From the NCBI RefSeq assembly GCF_000714535.1, contig NZ_AUND01000001.1:620001-684000 (forward strand): a DNA stretch of 64,000 nucleotides, in the 5' to 3' direction. The translations under genes and the position numbers were made by a program. Below, one piece after another: positions 1 through 8,694 of this stretch. The notes under the pieces are model-generated. The model was not told the origin of the DNA. It saw only the letters and a program-made list of their open reading frames with translations, and made no database searches. Within the stretch, counting starts at the first letter, position 1. Each line of letters starts with the position of its first letter. This DNA is from Thioclava pacifica DSM 10166. GTDB lineage: Bacteria > Pseudomonadota > Alphaproteobacteria > Rhodobacterales > Rhodobacteraceae.

Positions 1-482
1 GTCTTGGGGGCGCTCTCTTTCGTGCCGCAGATCGAGATTTGCATCGCGCCGGGCAGGCTGAGCATCGACTCGAGCGCGGTATTGTCCTCGACCAGATCGG
101 CCAGGGTCTTGCGATCGAGCGCTTCGTAGAAGGCTTCGAGCGCCTCGGACAGCGCCTCGCGGAACAGGCAGGCATTGCGCAGCGGGCACGTGTTCGCGTC
201 GGGGTCGAAACATTCGGCGAAAGGCAGACCCGCCTCAAAGGCGCGCAGCACGTCGCCAACGCCGATCTCGGTGTCGGGGCGCGCCAGTTGCATCCCGCCC
301 GAGCGGCCGCGCTGGGTTTCGATAAACCCTTTCTGCGCCAAGGTATTGATTACTTGGGCCAGATGGTTCTCGGAGGCGTTGCAGGCCTCGGCGATATCGT
401 GTTTGCGCACGATCTTTCCAGGGTTGACCGCGCAGAACATCAAAACGCGCATCGCGAGGTTGGTACGTGTGGTCAGGCGCAT
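1..482 (-). CDS. Rrf2-family (NsrR-like) transcriptional regulator, C-terminus cut off by window edge
   Basis: The reverse strand reads from an ATG at 482 to the window edge (about 160 codons, no stop reached). The N-terminal half is a winged helix typical of Rrf2 regulators (starts MRLTTRTNLAMRVLMFCAVN). Three cysteines at about residues 91, 99 and 105 (C-X7-C-X5-C) match the Fe-S ligands of NsrR-type members, which sense nitric oxide; NO sensing is inference. It is divergent from the sulfide:quinone oxidoreductase gene and shares a 176-bp region with two Crp/Fnr-like sites. IscR and RirA are less likely because of the cysteine spacing and the absence of isc genes. Confidence 0.85.
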   Translation of the reverse strand, partial: MRLTTRTNLAMRVLMFCAVNPGKIVRKHDIAEACNASENHLAQVINTLAQKGFIETQRGRSGGMQLARPDTEIGVGDVLRAFEAGLPFAECFDPDANTCPLRNACLFREALSEALEAFYEALDRKTLADLVEDNTALESMLSLPGAMQISICGTKESAPK

Positions 483-508
483 GGATTCTCCTCCGAGGTC
501 ACGCCGCC

Positions 509-550
509 GTGATATAGGTCAATCCGGGATGTGGATTTGATTTATGTCAG
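509..550. promoter_or_regulatory. Two tandem Crp/Fnr-type sites between the Rrf2 gene and sqr
   Basis: GTGAT-ATAG-GTCAA at 509-522 and TTGAT-TTAT-GTCAG at 537-550 each differ by one base from TTGAT-N4-GTCAA. Their starts are 28 bp apart. They lie 27 and 55 bp upstream of the Rrf2 start codon, a position suited to controlling that gene, and over 100 bp upstream of sqr. Binding is inferred from the motif only. Confidence 0.5.
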
Positions 551-658
551 GTCCGCGGAAAAAAGATGCATCGCGGATGCGTCCTTTTGTCAGGCTCACG
601 CCTCTCGGAAAATTGAATACATGCGCATACCGGAATATGTCCGAGGGAGAAAATCGGT

Positions 659-2020
659 ATGGTTAAAGACGTTTTCAGCCCGTCGCGGCGGGGTTTTCTG
701 GGTCTGGCTGGCGGAGCTGCGGCACTGAGCGCGATGGGCGCGGCCAAACCCGCGACCGCTGCGGTCCAGACCAACGCGCGCATCGTGATCGTGGGCTCTG
801 GGGCCGCGGGCACGGGGCTCGTGAACCGGCTCGTGCAGCGCCTCGACGGTGCGCAGATCACCATCATCGACGGGCGCAAGCAGCATTACTATCAGCCGGG
901 CTTTACCCTGATCGCCGCCGGTCTGAAACAGGCCAGCTACTCGGTGTCGAACACGGCCGACTGGCACCCTTCGGGCGTGAACTGGGTCGAGGATTACGCC
1001 GCCGAGATCGACCCCGAGGCGCAGCGCGTCACCACGCAGGGCGGCGAGAAGATCGAGTATGACTACCTCGTCGTCGCCACCGGCCTGAAGCTGAACTGGG
1101 CGGGCATCGAGGGTTTCGAGCTCGACCAGGTCGGCCAGAATGGCATCGGCGCGGTCTATGCCGGCCCCGAATACGCCGCGAAGACCTGGGAGGCGATGGA
1201 CCGCTTCACCGACAAGGGGGGCGTGGCGCTCTTCGGCCGCCCGGCGACCGAGATGAAATGCGCGGGCGCGCCGCTGAAATACACCTTCCTGACCGACGAT
1301 TACCTGCGCAAGAAGGGCACCCGTGAGGACAGCCAGATCATCTACGCCGCCAATAACGGGGGGCTGTTCTCAGTCCCGGTGGTGAACGAGAAGGTCAAGC
1401 TGCTGTTCGGCGAGCGCGGCTTCGAGACCCGCACCCATCACATTCTCACGGGCATCGACGCAGGCACCCGCGAGGCCTATTTCCGCACCCCCGAGCAACA
1501 TTCGGTGGACGCCAACGGCATCGTCACCGTGACGCCTGCGACCGAGCAGAAGATCGCTTTCGATTTCACCAACGTCATCCCGCCGATGATCGCCCCCGAC
1601 GTGGTGCGCGAGTCGGGCCTTGCCTGGGAAGACAAATGGGTCGGCCAGGGCTGGCTCGAGGTCGATCAGGAGACCCTGCGCCACCGCCGTTACCCCAATG
1701 TGTTCGGCCTCGGCGATATCGCGGGCGTGCCGAAGGGCAAGACGGCTGCGTCGGTCAAATGGCAGATCCCGGTGGTCGAGGATCACCTCGTCGCCTCGAT
1801 CGAGGGCCGTGACGGTACCGAGATCTATAACGGCTATACCTCGTGCCCGCTGATCACCAAGGTCGGCCGCGCGATGCTGGTCGAGTTCGACTACCAGAAC
1901 CGCCTGACGCCCTCCTTCCCGGGCGTGATCGCGCCGCTCGAAGAGCTGTGGATCTCGTGGCTGATGAAGGAAATCGCGCTCAAACCCACCTATAACGCGA
2001 TGCTGCGCGGCAAGGCGTAA
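659..2020 (+). CDS. sqr: Sulfide:quinone oxidoreductase, type II, with Tat signal
   Basis: This 453-residue FAD enzyme oxidises sulfide to sulfane sulfur and passes electrons to quinone at the membrane. The N-terminus has a twin-arginine signal (SRRGFLGLAGG) and an alanine-rich stretch ending near residue 35. It is followed by the FAD-binding motif IVGSGAAGTG (residues 44-53). The two redox cysteines are at about 201 (EMKCAGAPLKYTF) and 396 (YTSCPLITK), the pattern of type II SQR including mitochondrial SQOR. A purine-rich RBS (GAGGGAGA) lies about 9 bp before the ATG. It is followed at 11-13 bp spacing by two membrane-protein genes, probably one operon. A Tat signal implies export of the folded flavoprotein to the periplasmic face. 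Confidence 0.9.
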   Translation: MVKDVFSPSRRGFLGLAGGAAALSAMGAAKPATAAVQTNARIVIVGSGAAGTGLVNRLVQRLDGAQITIIDGRKQHYYQPGFTLIAAGLKQASYSVSNTADWHPSGVNWVEDYAAEIDPEAQRVTTQGGEKIEYDYLVVATGLKLNWAGIEGFELDQVGQNGIGAVYAGPEYAAKTWEAMDRFTDKGGVALFGRPATEMKCAGAPLKYTFLTDDYLRKKGTREDSQIIYAANNGGLFSVPVVNEKVKLLFGERGFETRTHHILTGIDAGTREAYFRTPEQHSVDANGIVTVTPATEQKIAFDFTNVIPPMIAPDVVRESGLAWEDKWVGQGWLEVDQETLRHRRYPNVFGLGDIAGVPKGKTAASVKWQIPVVEDHLVASIEGRDGTEIYNGYTSCPLITKVGRAMLVEFDYQNRLTPSFPGVIAPLEELWISWLMKEIALKPTYNAMLRGKA

Positions 2021-2031
2021 GGAGACGAACG

Positions 2032-2388
2032 ATGAAACAACTCACCTTTGAAACCCTGATCGCCGTCTTCGAGGAGATCTTCGGGCGCGGCCTGTTCTGG
2101 GCCATGGTCGTCACCGCCGCGGTGATCACGATCGCCTATCTCTACGTGTTGATCCGCGACCGCCACCTCTCGGCGCGCAAGTTCCTGCTGGCGCAGATGT
2201 TCATGCCGATGGGGGCCGTCGCCTCGGTGATCTTCGTGCAGACCGTCACCCATTCGAGCTTCGCCGATATCGGCGGTCCGGTGGACTGGATCGTGCTGCT
2301 CGGTGTCGCAGGGGCAGGGGCCGTCGGAACGGCTATTCTGGTCTACACAATTCAGTCCCTGACCAAGGGCCGGCAAACCGCCGAATGA
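2032..2388 (+). CDS. Small integral membrane protein in the sqr operon (possibly DUF5368)
   Basis: A 118-residue protein with about three hydrophobic segments (residues 18-42, 53-70 and 80-108) and a short charged C-terminus. The function is not known. I associate it from memory with the Rhodobacterales family DUF5368, which should be checked by profile search. It starts 11 bp after the sqr stop with its own RBS (AAGGAGAC) and is followed 13 bp later by a TDT-family transporter, so it is probably co-transcribed with sulfide oxidation genes. It could be a membrane partner of SQR or of the transporter; this is inference from position only. Confidence 0.75.
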   Translation: MKQLTFETLIAVFEEIFGRGLFWAMVVTAAVITIAYLYVLIRDRHLSARKFLLAQMFMPMGAVASVIFVQTVTHSSFADIGGPVDWIVLLGVAGAGAVGTAILVYTIQSLTKGRQTAE

Positions 2389-2401
2389 AACGGAGAGCGC
2401 A

Positions 2402-3412
2402 ATGAGCACGCAAGTCGAAGCGAGTGCCGAGCATAACCGGCTCGAGCATTTCCCGATCACCTTCTATGCCACCACGATGGGGCTGGGCGGCTTCACCCTG
2501 GCGCTGCGCGCCGCGGCGAAACCGCTCGGGCTCGGGCCGATGCCCTATCAGGTGATGTTCGTCGTCACGGCCGCTGTTTTCGTGCTCATTTCGCTCTTCT
2601 ACCTTCTCAAGGCACTCAAGCACCCCAAGGCTGTCTCGGGCGAATGGCATCATCCGATCCGGCTGTCCTTCTTCCCGACCATCGCGATCTCGCTTCTTTT
2701 GCTGGCGATCATCGCAATGACGGTGTCGAAGCCTCTGGCGCTCTCGCTGTGGCTGGTCGGGACCACACTGCAGGGCCTGATGATGCTGGCCGTGTTGACG
2801 AACTGGATCGGGACGCGCTCTTTCATGCATGGCCATCTCAACCCCGCCTGGTTCATCCCGGCGGTGGGCAATGTGATCGTGCCGGTTGCGGGGGCGCAGC
2901 TCGGCTTCACCGAGATCAGCTGGATCTTCTTCTCGGCTGGGATGATCTTCTGGCTGATCCTGCTGACGCTGGTCTTCAACCGGCTCGTGTTCCACGACCC
3001 GCTGCCGGGGCGTCTGCAGCCGACGCTGGTGATCCTCGTGGCTCCGCCCGCGGTGGCGTTCATCGCCTGGCTGCGCCTGACCGCCGAGCCGATCCTGCCC
3101 GGCGCGACCGAGGTTCATGGCGTCGATCCCTTCGCACATATCCTGCTGTCGCTCGCCTATGTTTTCGCCGCGCTGGTGGCGGTGCAGGTGCCGCGCATCC
3201 TGCGGCTGCCCTTCGCGATGAGCTTCTGGGCGCTGAGCTTTCCGCTCGCTGCACTGACCATTGCGACCTTCCTGCAAGGGGAGCTTACGCAGTCGCAGGC
3301 ACATGTGCGGATCGGGACGGCCTTCCTCGTGATGCTGACCTTGCTGATCGTGGGGTTGGTGGCGCGCACGGTGATCGGCATCACTCGCGGCGAGATCTGC
3401 CAGCCCGAGTAA
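2402..3412 (+). CDS. TDT/SLAC1-TehA family membrane transporter, candidate sulfite or anion exporter
   Basis: A 336-residue, highly hydrophobic protein with about ten membrane helices, as in the tellurite-resistance/dicarboxylate transporter (TDT) family, which includes TehA, SLAC1 and fungal sulfite exporter SSU1. The N-terminus (LEHFPITFYATTMGLGGF) carries the typical family entry with F-P-I-x-F before the first helix. It is the third gene of the sqr unit. A role in exporting sulfite or another oxidised sulfur anion would fit, but substrate cannot be read from the sequence. Dicarboxylate or chloride transport remain possible. Confidence 0.8.
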   Translation: MSTQVEASAEHNRLEHFPITFYATTMGLGGFTLALRAAAKPLGLGPMPYQVMFVVTAAVFVLISLFYLLKALKHPKAVSGEWHHPIRLSFFPTIAISLLLLAIIAMTVSKPLALSLWLVGTTLQGLMMLAVLTNWIGTRSFMHGHLNPAWFIPAVGNVIVPVAGAQLGFTEISWIFFSAGMIFWLILLTLVFNRLVFHDPLPGRLQPTLVILVAPPAVAFIAWLRLTAEPILPGATEVHGVDPFAHILLSLAYVFAALVAVQVPRILRLPFAMSFWALSFPLAALTIATFLQGELTQSQAHVRIGTAFLVMLTLLIVGLVARTVIGITRGEICQPE

Positions 3413-3440
3413 TCCGGGATACCTTTTTCCGTCGAGAGAG

Positions 3441-3468
3441 GGGTGGGCTCAGGCCTGCCCCTTTTTCT
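3441..3468 (+). terminator. Weak candidate terminator after the sqr operon
   Basis: A GC-rich stretch with a short GGGC/GCCC pairing is followed by CTTTTTCTTTT, 30 bp after the transporter stop. The T-run is good but the stem is only about 4 bp with a mismatched interior. Confidence 0.3.
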
Positions 3469-3519
3469 TTTGCGCAAAACCCTGGAGCGTGGAAACGCTG
3501 CCTCCCGCAACAGCCGCGA

Positions 3520-4485
3520 TCAGGCGGGAAGGGGCTCTTGCCGCGCCTTTCGCACGTAATGCGCGATCCGGTCGAAATGCTTGTCCCATGTCCCGCAGCA
3601 GCCGCCCCAGATGTCGATATCGGGATAGCGCCGCGCGAGATCGCCCATCATCTGTCCCAGCTCCTCGGGATCGCCTTCCTCGATATGGCCGAGCTTGCAT
3701 AGCGAGACCTTGTCCATCTTCGCGGCATTGGGGCGAAGTGAGCGCAGGCGGCGCGCCCAGTCGCCGGGCTCCAATGCGGGTTCGAATTCCAGCGGGTGCG
3801 AGCAGTTGATCCCGTAGGAATCAGGCCGAGCGGCCCCGGCCTCGGCATCGGTGGCCTCGATGGCTTCTCTCAGGCTTGGCCCTGATTTCAGCTTGTGCGA
3901 GCTGTCGAGCGTGAAGGACATGTTAACCGGCAGCCCGACCCGCGCCGCCGCACGGCTGATACCGACCGCCTCGGGAATGTTGTTGATCGTCGCGGCCCAG
4001 ATCAGATCGACGCCGCAGTCCTTGAGCGTCTCGCATTGGGTGGCGTGATAGTCCTCGGCCTCCTCGGCGGTGATGTCGCGGTTGAGGGAATAGGCATCGC
4101 CCTTCGGTCCGATACAGCCTGCGATCGCGATCCGGTCGATCTGGCCCTCGTAGGCGCGCGAGACATCGCGCAGGAAGTCGATGCATTTGTGCTGCATCTC
4201 GCGCAGCCCTTCCAATGAATAGCCGAGCTTCGCGCCCCAATCCGGGCTCGCGCGGTAATCGAACCCCGCCATCAGTGCCGAGAACCCGTGCTCGGCAGCT
4301 TGGTCGAGATAGCGGCGATACATGTTCTCCATATCGCGCACCGCTTCGGGCTTATCCATCAGCTCGAACATTGCGAAGTCGCGTAGCTCGTGGCCGTGAC
4401 GATAGATCACCTCGGTCTCGGTGCCGCCTTCGGTGAGATAAAGCACGCCCTCCTCGCGGGGAAACGTGGTGCCTTGCAGCGTCAT
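3520..4485 (-). CDS. Homocysteine S-methyltransferase family protein
   Basis: A 321-residue (betaine/S-methylmethionine)-homocysteine methyltransferase domain protein. The zinc ligands are visible: a Cys in GINCSHP (about residue 224) and the paired Cys in IWGGCCGTW near residue 295. These enzymes move a methyl group to homocysteine to make methionine; the donor here is not identifiable. The start is supported by an AAGGAG RBS 9 bp upstream on the reverse strand. Length matches single-domain MmuM-like proteins, and no cobalamin-binding domain is present. Confidence 0.85.
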   Translation of the reverse strand: MTLQGTTFPREEGVLYLTEGGTETEVIYRHGHELRDFAMFELMDKPEAVRDMENMYRRYLDQAAEHGFSALMAGFDYRASPDWGAKLGYSLEGLREMQHKCIDFLRDVSRAYEGQIDRIAIAGCIGPKGDAYSLNRDITAEEAEDYHATQCETLKDCGVDLIWAATINNIPEAVGISRAAARVGLPVNMSFTLDSSHKLKSGPSLREAIEATDAEAGAARPDSYGINCSHPLEFEPALEPGDWARRLRSLRPNAAKMDKVSLCKLGHIEEGDPEELGQMMGDLARRYPDIDIWGGCCGTWDKHFDRIAHYVRKARQEPLPA

Positions 4486-4660
4486 GGTCTCTCTCCTTGC
4501 GTCTTTCGTTGCGGGAAAAGTCTTTAAGAGAGATCACTTGGGAAAATGGCGATGGTTCGGAGGCGTCAGCCAATCGGAGCCTCCGGGACGCGCATGACGC
4601 GCCTGACCTAGCGTCACCGTAACATGGATGACCGTTTCTGGCCACGCCGGGTCCAGACAG

Positions 4661-4690
4661 GAAAAAACGCGCGAAGGTCCCTTCGCGCGT
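4661..4690 (-). terminator. Intrinsic terminator of the cytochrome c peroxidase gene
   Basis: ACGCGCGAAG (4667-4676) pairs with CTTCGCGCGT (4681-4690) around a 4-nt loop. On the reverse strand the stem is followed by six T residues (4662-4667 on the plus strand are A). It lies 24 bp after the stop of the peroxidase gene. Confidence 0.85.
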
Positions 4691-4713
4691 CTCTCTGTCT
4701 CGGGCGGTCTGCC

Positions 4714-5769
4714 TTACTGCTCGGTGACCATCGTGTAAGGCTTCGGCGTGTCCTTCGTGCGTGCGGGAAGGATCGGGTGAACGACCTGAGGCTGCTCGCC
4801 GGTCAGCGCTTCGAGGAAGGCGGTGATGTCGTCGATCTGCGCATCGTTGAGCTCGGAGCCGAGCTGCGAGGTCGCCATGATCGCCACCGCGTCGCGCAGT
4901 TCCCAAACCGTGCCGGAGTGGAAATAGGGTGCGGTCAGTGCAATGTTGCGCAGCGGGCCGGCGCGGAAGACGTATTGGTCATCGGCCGTCTCGGTCACCG
5001 CGAAGCGGCCATGATCGCCCTCGGGGAGCACATCCGCGCCGGGTTTCTCGACAACGCCGAACGGATAGTAATCCTGCCCACCCACGTTGATCCCCTGGTG
5101 ACAGGCCGCACAGCCCTCATCCATGAACAGCGCGAGGCCGCGTTTCTGCTGATCGCTCAGCGCCGCATCCTGTCCCATCAGGAACTTGTCGAAGGGTGAG
5201 TTCGGGGTGATCAGAGTCGCCTCGAAGGCTTCGATGGCTTTCGCGAAATTGTCGAAAGTCACCGGATCGTCTTCGCCGGGGAAGGAGGTCTGGAACGACG
5301 CGACATAGGCCGGCATCGATTTCAGCGTCGCCACGAGGTTTTCGGGCGTGTTGTTCATTTCCACGCCAGCCTGCACCGGGCCTTTCGCCTGGGCTTCGAG
5401 GTCGGGCGCGCGGCCGTCCCAGAACTGCGCCACGTTGAACACGGCGTTCAGCATCGTCGGTGCGTTGCGCGGGCCCTTCTGCCAGCCATGGCCGATCGAG
5501 GTCTCGAGGCCATCCACGCCGCCGATGCCGACATTGTGGCACGACTGGCACGAGAAAAGACCCGAACGCGACATGCGCGGGTCGAAGAAGAGCGCTTTGC
5601 CCAGATCGACGCGGTCGCGCGAGATCACGTTATCCTCAAGCATGGGCGCCTGAAGCGGGATCGCTTCGAACATCTCCTTGGCCTGTTCGCGCAGCGCCGC
5701 ATCATCGGCCAGCGCGGGTGCCGCAAGCGCCGTCGAAGCGGCAAGAGCGGTAACCAAAATCCTTTTCAT
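4714..5769 (-). CDS. ccp: Di-haem cytochrome c peroxidase (MauG/CCP family), periplasmic
   Basis: A 351-residue protein that would reduce hydrogen peroxide with electrons from cytochrome c in the periplasm. It has a Sec signal peptide (MKRILVTALAASTALAAPAL, cleavage after ALA near residue 21). Two CXXCH haem-attachment motifs are present, CQSCH (74-78) and CAACH (220-224), with the usual spacing of bacterial CCPs. The reverse-strand RBS GGAGGA lies 10 bp before the ATG. A perfect FNR box sits 65-78 bp upstream, matching known low-oxygen induction of CCPs. It is monocistronic, with its own terminator. Confidence 0.92.
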   Translation of the reverse strand: MKRILVTALAASTALAAPALADDAALREQAKEMFEAIPLQAPMLEDNVISRDRVDLGKALFFDPRMSRSGLFSCQSCHNVGIGGVDGLETSIGHGWQKGPRNAPTMLNAVFNVAQFWDGRAPDLEAQAKGPVQAGVEMNNTPENLVATLKSMPAYVASFQTSFPGEDDPVTFDNFAKAIEAFEATLITPNSPFDKFLMGQDAALSDQQKRGLALFMDEGCAACHQGINVGGQDYYPFGVVEKPGADVLPEGDHGRFAVTETADDQYVFRAGPLRNIALTAPYFHSGTVWELRDAVAIMATSQLGSELNDAQIDDITAFLEALTGEQPQVVHPILPARTKDTPKPYTMVTEQ

Positions 5770-5812
5770 GGCTAAATTCCTCCGTAGCTCTTGAAAGGTA
5801 GAATCCTTCTAA

Positions 5813-5830
5813 GCTCACGAAAACGTGAGC
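5813..5830. repeat. Perfect inverted repeat in the ccp leader/promoter
   Basis: GCTCACG (5813-5819) and CGTGAGC (5824-5830) flank AAAA, 44 bp upstream of the ccp start and 3 bp from the FNR box. It could be a second operator or an mRNA hairpin. Confidence 0.6.
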
Positions 5831-5833
5831 ATC

Positions 5834-5847
5834 TTGATGCAGATCAA
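5834..5847 (-). promoter_or_regulatory. Perfect FNR box upstream of ccp
   Basis: TTGAT-GCAG-ATCAA is an exact match to the FNR/FnrL consensus TTGAT-N4-ATCAA. With a class II arrangement (box centred at -41.5) the transcript would start near 5799, 30 bp before the ccp ATG. The divergent agmatinase gene starts 118 bp on the other side. Confidence 0.8.
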
Positions 5848-5964
5848 AAAGAGGTGGGAATGTGATTGTATAACCCTGCGACATGCTGTCACCCGGCGGC
5901 GCGTAGCTCGCTTGACCTTGCGGCTGAGCCGCGCGAAAGTCGCGCTCTTGGCAAGGAGGGTGCG

Positions 5965-6936
5965 ATGGCGCTGGAAGATGCGAAAACCCAAGTGGATCAG
6001 GCTTTTACGCGGGCGCAGACGCGGGGGCTGAGTTTCGAGAATACTTTCGGCGGTGCCACGAGCTTCCTGCGCCGCCGCTACAGCAAAGACCTCTCTGGCG
6101 TGCAAATTGCCGTCACCGGCATCCCGTTCGACCAGGCGGTGACGAACCGTCCGGGGACCCGGTTCGGGCCGCGTGCGATCCGTGAGGCAAGCACGCTTCA
6201 AGCCTTCGATGCGCCCTTTGGCTGGGGCTATGACCCGTTCACCGAACTGGCGATCAGCGATTACGGCGACATGGCCTTCGATTATGCGAATGTCGCGGAG
6301 GTGCCGGGCCGGATCGAGGCGCATCTGGCGCAGATCGTCTCGGCCGGGGTGGTGCCGATCACGCTGGGCGGCGATCACTTCATCACCCTGCCGATCCTGC
6401 GCGCGATCGCGGCGCATCACGGAGAGATAGCGCTCATTCAGTTCGACGCGCATTCCGATACCTGGGCCGATGACGACATGGATCGGATCGACCACGGCAC
6501 CTTCCTCTACAAGGCGATCAAGACCGGCGTTGTCGCGGCGCGGAATACCGTTTCGGTCGGCATCCGGACCGACAATCCCGACACGCTCGGAGTAACCATT
6601 CTCGACGCGCCGATGGTGCATCAGGACGGGATCGACGCGACGCTCGCACGCATCCGCGCGGTGGTTGGGGACAAGCCTTGCTACATCACTTTCGATATCG
6701 ATTGTCTCGATCCGGCTTTCGCGCCTGGCACCGGCACGCCGGTCTGGGGCGGGCTGGCAAGCTGGCAGGCGGCGGCGCTGTTGCGCGGGCTCAAGGGGAT
6801 CAACCTGATCGGCGGCGATGTGGTCGAGGTCTCACCCCCCTATGACACGACCGGCGCCACCGCGATCGCAGGGGCGCATGTCGCGACGGAGCTGATCGCG
6901 CTCGCGGGATGGAGCTTGCGCGGAGGGCAGGGGTGA
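5965..6936 (+). CDS. speB: Agmatinase / ureohydrolase family protein
   Basis: A 323-residue ureohydrolase, predicted to split agmatine into putrescine and urea with two Mn ions. Metal-ligand motifs are in order: GGDH near residue 136, DAHSD near 160, and DIDCLDPAFAPGTGTP near 245. The start at 5965 is chosen because an AAGGAGGG RBS lies at 5953-5960; a longer in-frame start at 5866 has none. Guanidinobutyrase or another ureohydrolase activity cannot be excluded. It overlaps the next gene by 4 bp. Confidence 0.88.
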   Translation: MALEDAKTQVDQAFTRAQTRGLSFENTFGGATSFLRRRYSKDLSGVQIAVTGIPFDQAVTNRPGTRFGPRAIREASTLQAFDAPFGWGYDPFTELAISDYGDMAFDYANVAEVPGRIEAHLAQIVSAGVVPITLGGDHFITLPILRAIAAHHGEIALIQFDAHSDTWADDDMDRIDHGTFLYKAIKTGVVAARNTVSVGIRTDNPDTLGVTILDAPMVHQDGIDATLARIRAVVGDKPCYITFDIDCLDPAFAPGTGTPVWGGLASWQAAALLRGLKGINLIGGDVVEVSPPYDTTGATAIAGAHVATELIALAGWSLRGGQG

Positions 6937-7358
6937 AGCGGATGGGGATCATCCTGCTTGCGATCATCCTTCTGGTGATTGCCGCCGATGCCTGGGTGCG
7001 TCTGGCCCCGATCGACCCGGCGCGCTTTGTGGTTGCGGGGCGAGCCAAATCGCCCGGAGATCATCCCGAACCCGGTGGCTTTCAGGCGGCGCGCGAGGTG
7101 GAGGATCCGCAGGTGCAGATGGTGGCGCTCGACAAGATCATTCGCGCCACCGCCCGCACCCGGCGCGTCGAGGGCAGCCCGGAGGCGGGGCAGGTGGCCT
7201 ATGTCACTCGCTCGGCTTTCTGGGGGTTCCCGGATGTCACGACGCTCTGGGTCGACGGTCAAACTATCCAGATCCGCGGCCATCTCGTTTTCGGACGCTC
7301 CGATCTGGGGGTGAACAAGGCCCGGATCCAGGGCTGGCTCGATGAGGCGGGCCTCTAG
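6933..7358 (+). CDS. DUF1499 family protein, membrane-anchored or exported
   Basis: A 141-residue protein with one N-terminal hydrophobic segment (residues 3-20) and a C-terminal DUF1499 signature (GRSDLGVNKARIQGWL). The GTG at 6933 is the likely start because a GGAGGG RBS lies 5 bp upstream and the codon overlaps the agmatinase stop (GTGA); ATG 6909 and 6942 are alternatives. Function is unknown. Translational coupling to agmatinase suggests one transcript. Confidence 0.8.
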   Translation: MKRMGIILLAIILLVIAADAWVRLAPIDPARFVVAGRAKSPGDHPEPGGFQAAREVEDPQVQMVALDKIIRATARTRRVEGSPEAGQVAYVTRSAFWGFPDVTTLWVDGQTIQIRGHLVFGRSDLGVNKARIQGWLDEAGL

Positions 7359-7640
7359 CGGCAGAAACGCGCGCGATCCTTGGGGGCTCGCAGTGCCCGT
7401 GGCCGCCGCTTTGTCTCAAAAGCCCGACTGTCGCTCGGCCCCCGCGATGTCCCGGCCATGGTGCCTGCCCAAGGGGGAGGATCGGGCGCAATCCGGGTGG
7501 GCGCGCGCCGCCGACCATCGGAAATACGCTCCCATCACAAACGCGCTCCGGTTGCCACAGAGGTCAACTCTGCCGGACCGCTCCCTTGCGAAGCCCCTGT
7601 CCCCGACCTATGTGACCTCCCAATGCCAGCCGGAGCCAGC

Positions 7641-8687
7641 ATGCAAACCGCCTTCCGCTATTTTTCCTGGGCCTTCGCCGTCACGCTTGCGGGGCTCGTG
7701 GGTGCCTTCGCGCTCGGGCTTCATCACAGCGGCACTCTGGCTGGGGCGGCGTCCTTCCTGCTGATCGCGGCAGTGCTCGCGGTGCTGGAAATCTCGCTGA
7801 GCTTCGACAACGCCATCGTCAATGCCAACAAGCTCCATCAGATGTCGCCGAAATGGCAGCGGCGCTTCCTGACCTGGGGCATCCTGATCGCGGTCTTCGG
7901 AATGCGCATCCTGTTTCCGCTGCTGATCGTGGTGATCGCGGCCGGGATCGGCCCGTGGCAGGCGATCCAGCTCGCGGCGAAGCACCCGGCCGAATATGCG
8001 CGCATCATCGACGGCGCGCATCTGTCGATCGCAGGCTTCGGCGGGGCGTTCCTGATGATGGTGGCGCTGACTTACTTCGTCGACGAGGGCAAGGAGATCG
8101 ACTGGATCCGCACCCTGGAATGCCGCCTTCGCGCCTGCGCCTCGATCCGCGGGCTCGAGATTGGCTTCGTGCTGCTGGTGATCATGCTCTTCACCTGGAT
8201 TCTGCCCGAGGGCCGCGAGGGGGATTTCCTCTTCGCCTCCGTCGCGGGTCTGGCGACTTTCCTCGGCGTCGAGGTGCTCGGCCATGTGCTCGACCGGGCA
8301 AGCCTCTCGAGCGAGACCGCCAAGGCCGGGATCGGCGCTTTCCTCTATCTCGAAGTGCTCGACGCGTCGTTCAGTTTCGACGGGGTGATCGGGGCCTTCG
8401 CGCTGACCCAGAACCTGTTCCTGATCGCGATCGGTCTGGGGATCGGCGCAATGTATGTGCGTTCGATGACGCTGATGCTGGTCGAGCGCAACACGCTCAG
8501 CGAATTCCGCTATCTCGAACATGGCGCCTTCTGGTCGATCCTGATCCTCTCCGTGGTGATGTTCGCGCAGACGCTGGTGCATGTGCCCGAACTGATCACG
8601 GGGCTCGTGGGCGCGGGGCTGATCGGCCTGGCGCTGATGTCCTCGATCCGCTTCAACAAGCGTGCGCGCCTCGCTCACGAGAGCTGA
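7641..8687 (+). CDS. DUF475 family integral membrane protein (TerC-like)
   Basis: A 348-residue protein with about nine membrane helices. The motif LEISLSFDNAIVNAN (residues 51-65) and a second SFSFDG-type motif are characteristic of DUF475/TerC-related proteins, which are linked to metal-ion export or resistance. The start at 7641 follows a GGAG RBS by 5 bp; an in-frame ATG at 7623 is possible. The 282 bp upstream contain no other gene. The substrate is not known. Confidence 0.82.
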   Translation: MQTAFRYFSWAFAVTLAGLVGAFALGLHHSGTLAGAASFLLIAAVLAVLEISLSFDNAIVNANKLHQMSPKWQRRFLTWGILIAVFGMRILFPLLIVVIAAGIGPWQAIQLAAKHPAEYARIIDGAHLSIAGFGGAFLMMVALTYFVDEGKEIDWIRTLECRLRACASIRGLEIGFVLLVIMLFTWILPEGREGDFLFASVAGLATFLGVEVLGHVLDRASLSSETAKAGIGAFLYLEVLDASFSFDGVIGAFALTQNLFLIAIGLGIGAMYVRSMTLMLVERNTLSEFRYLEHGAFWSILILSVVMFAQTLVHVPELITGLVGAGLIGLALMSSIRFNKRARLAHES

Positions 8688-8694
8688 AATTTTC

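Noticed and set aside
7359-7640. Possible manganese (yybP-ykoY) riboswitch before the DUF475 gene
   Set aside because: TerC-like genes can carry one, but the conserved core elements are not found in this leader.
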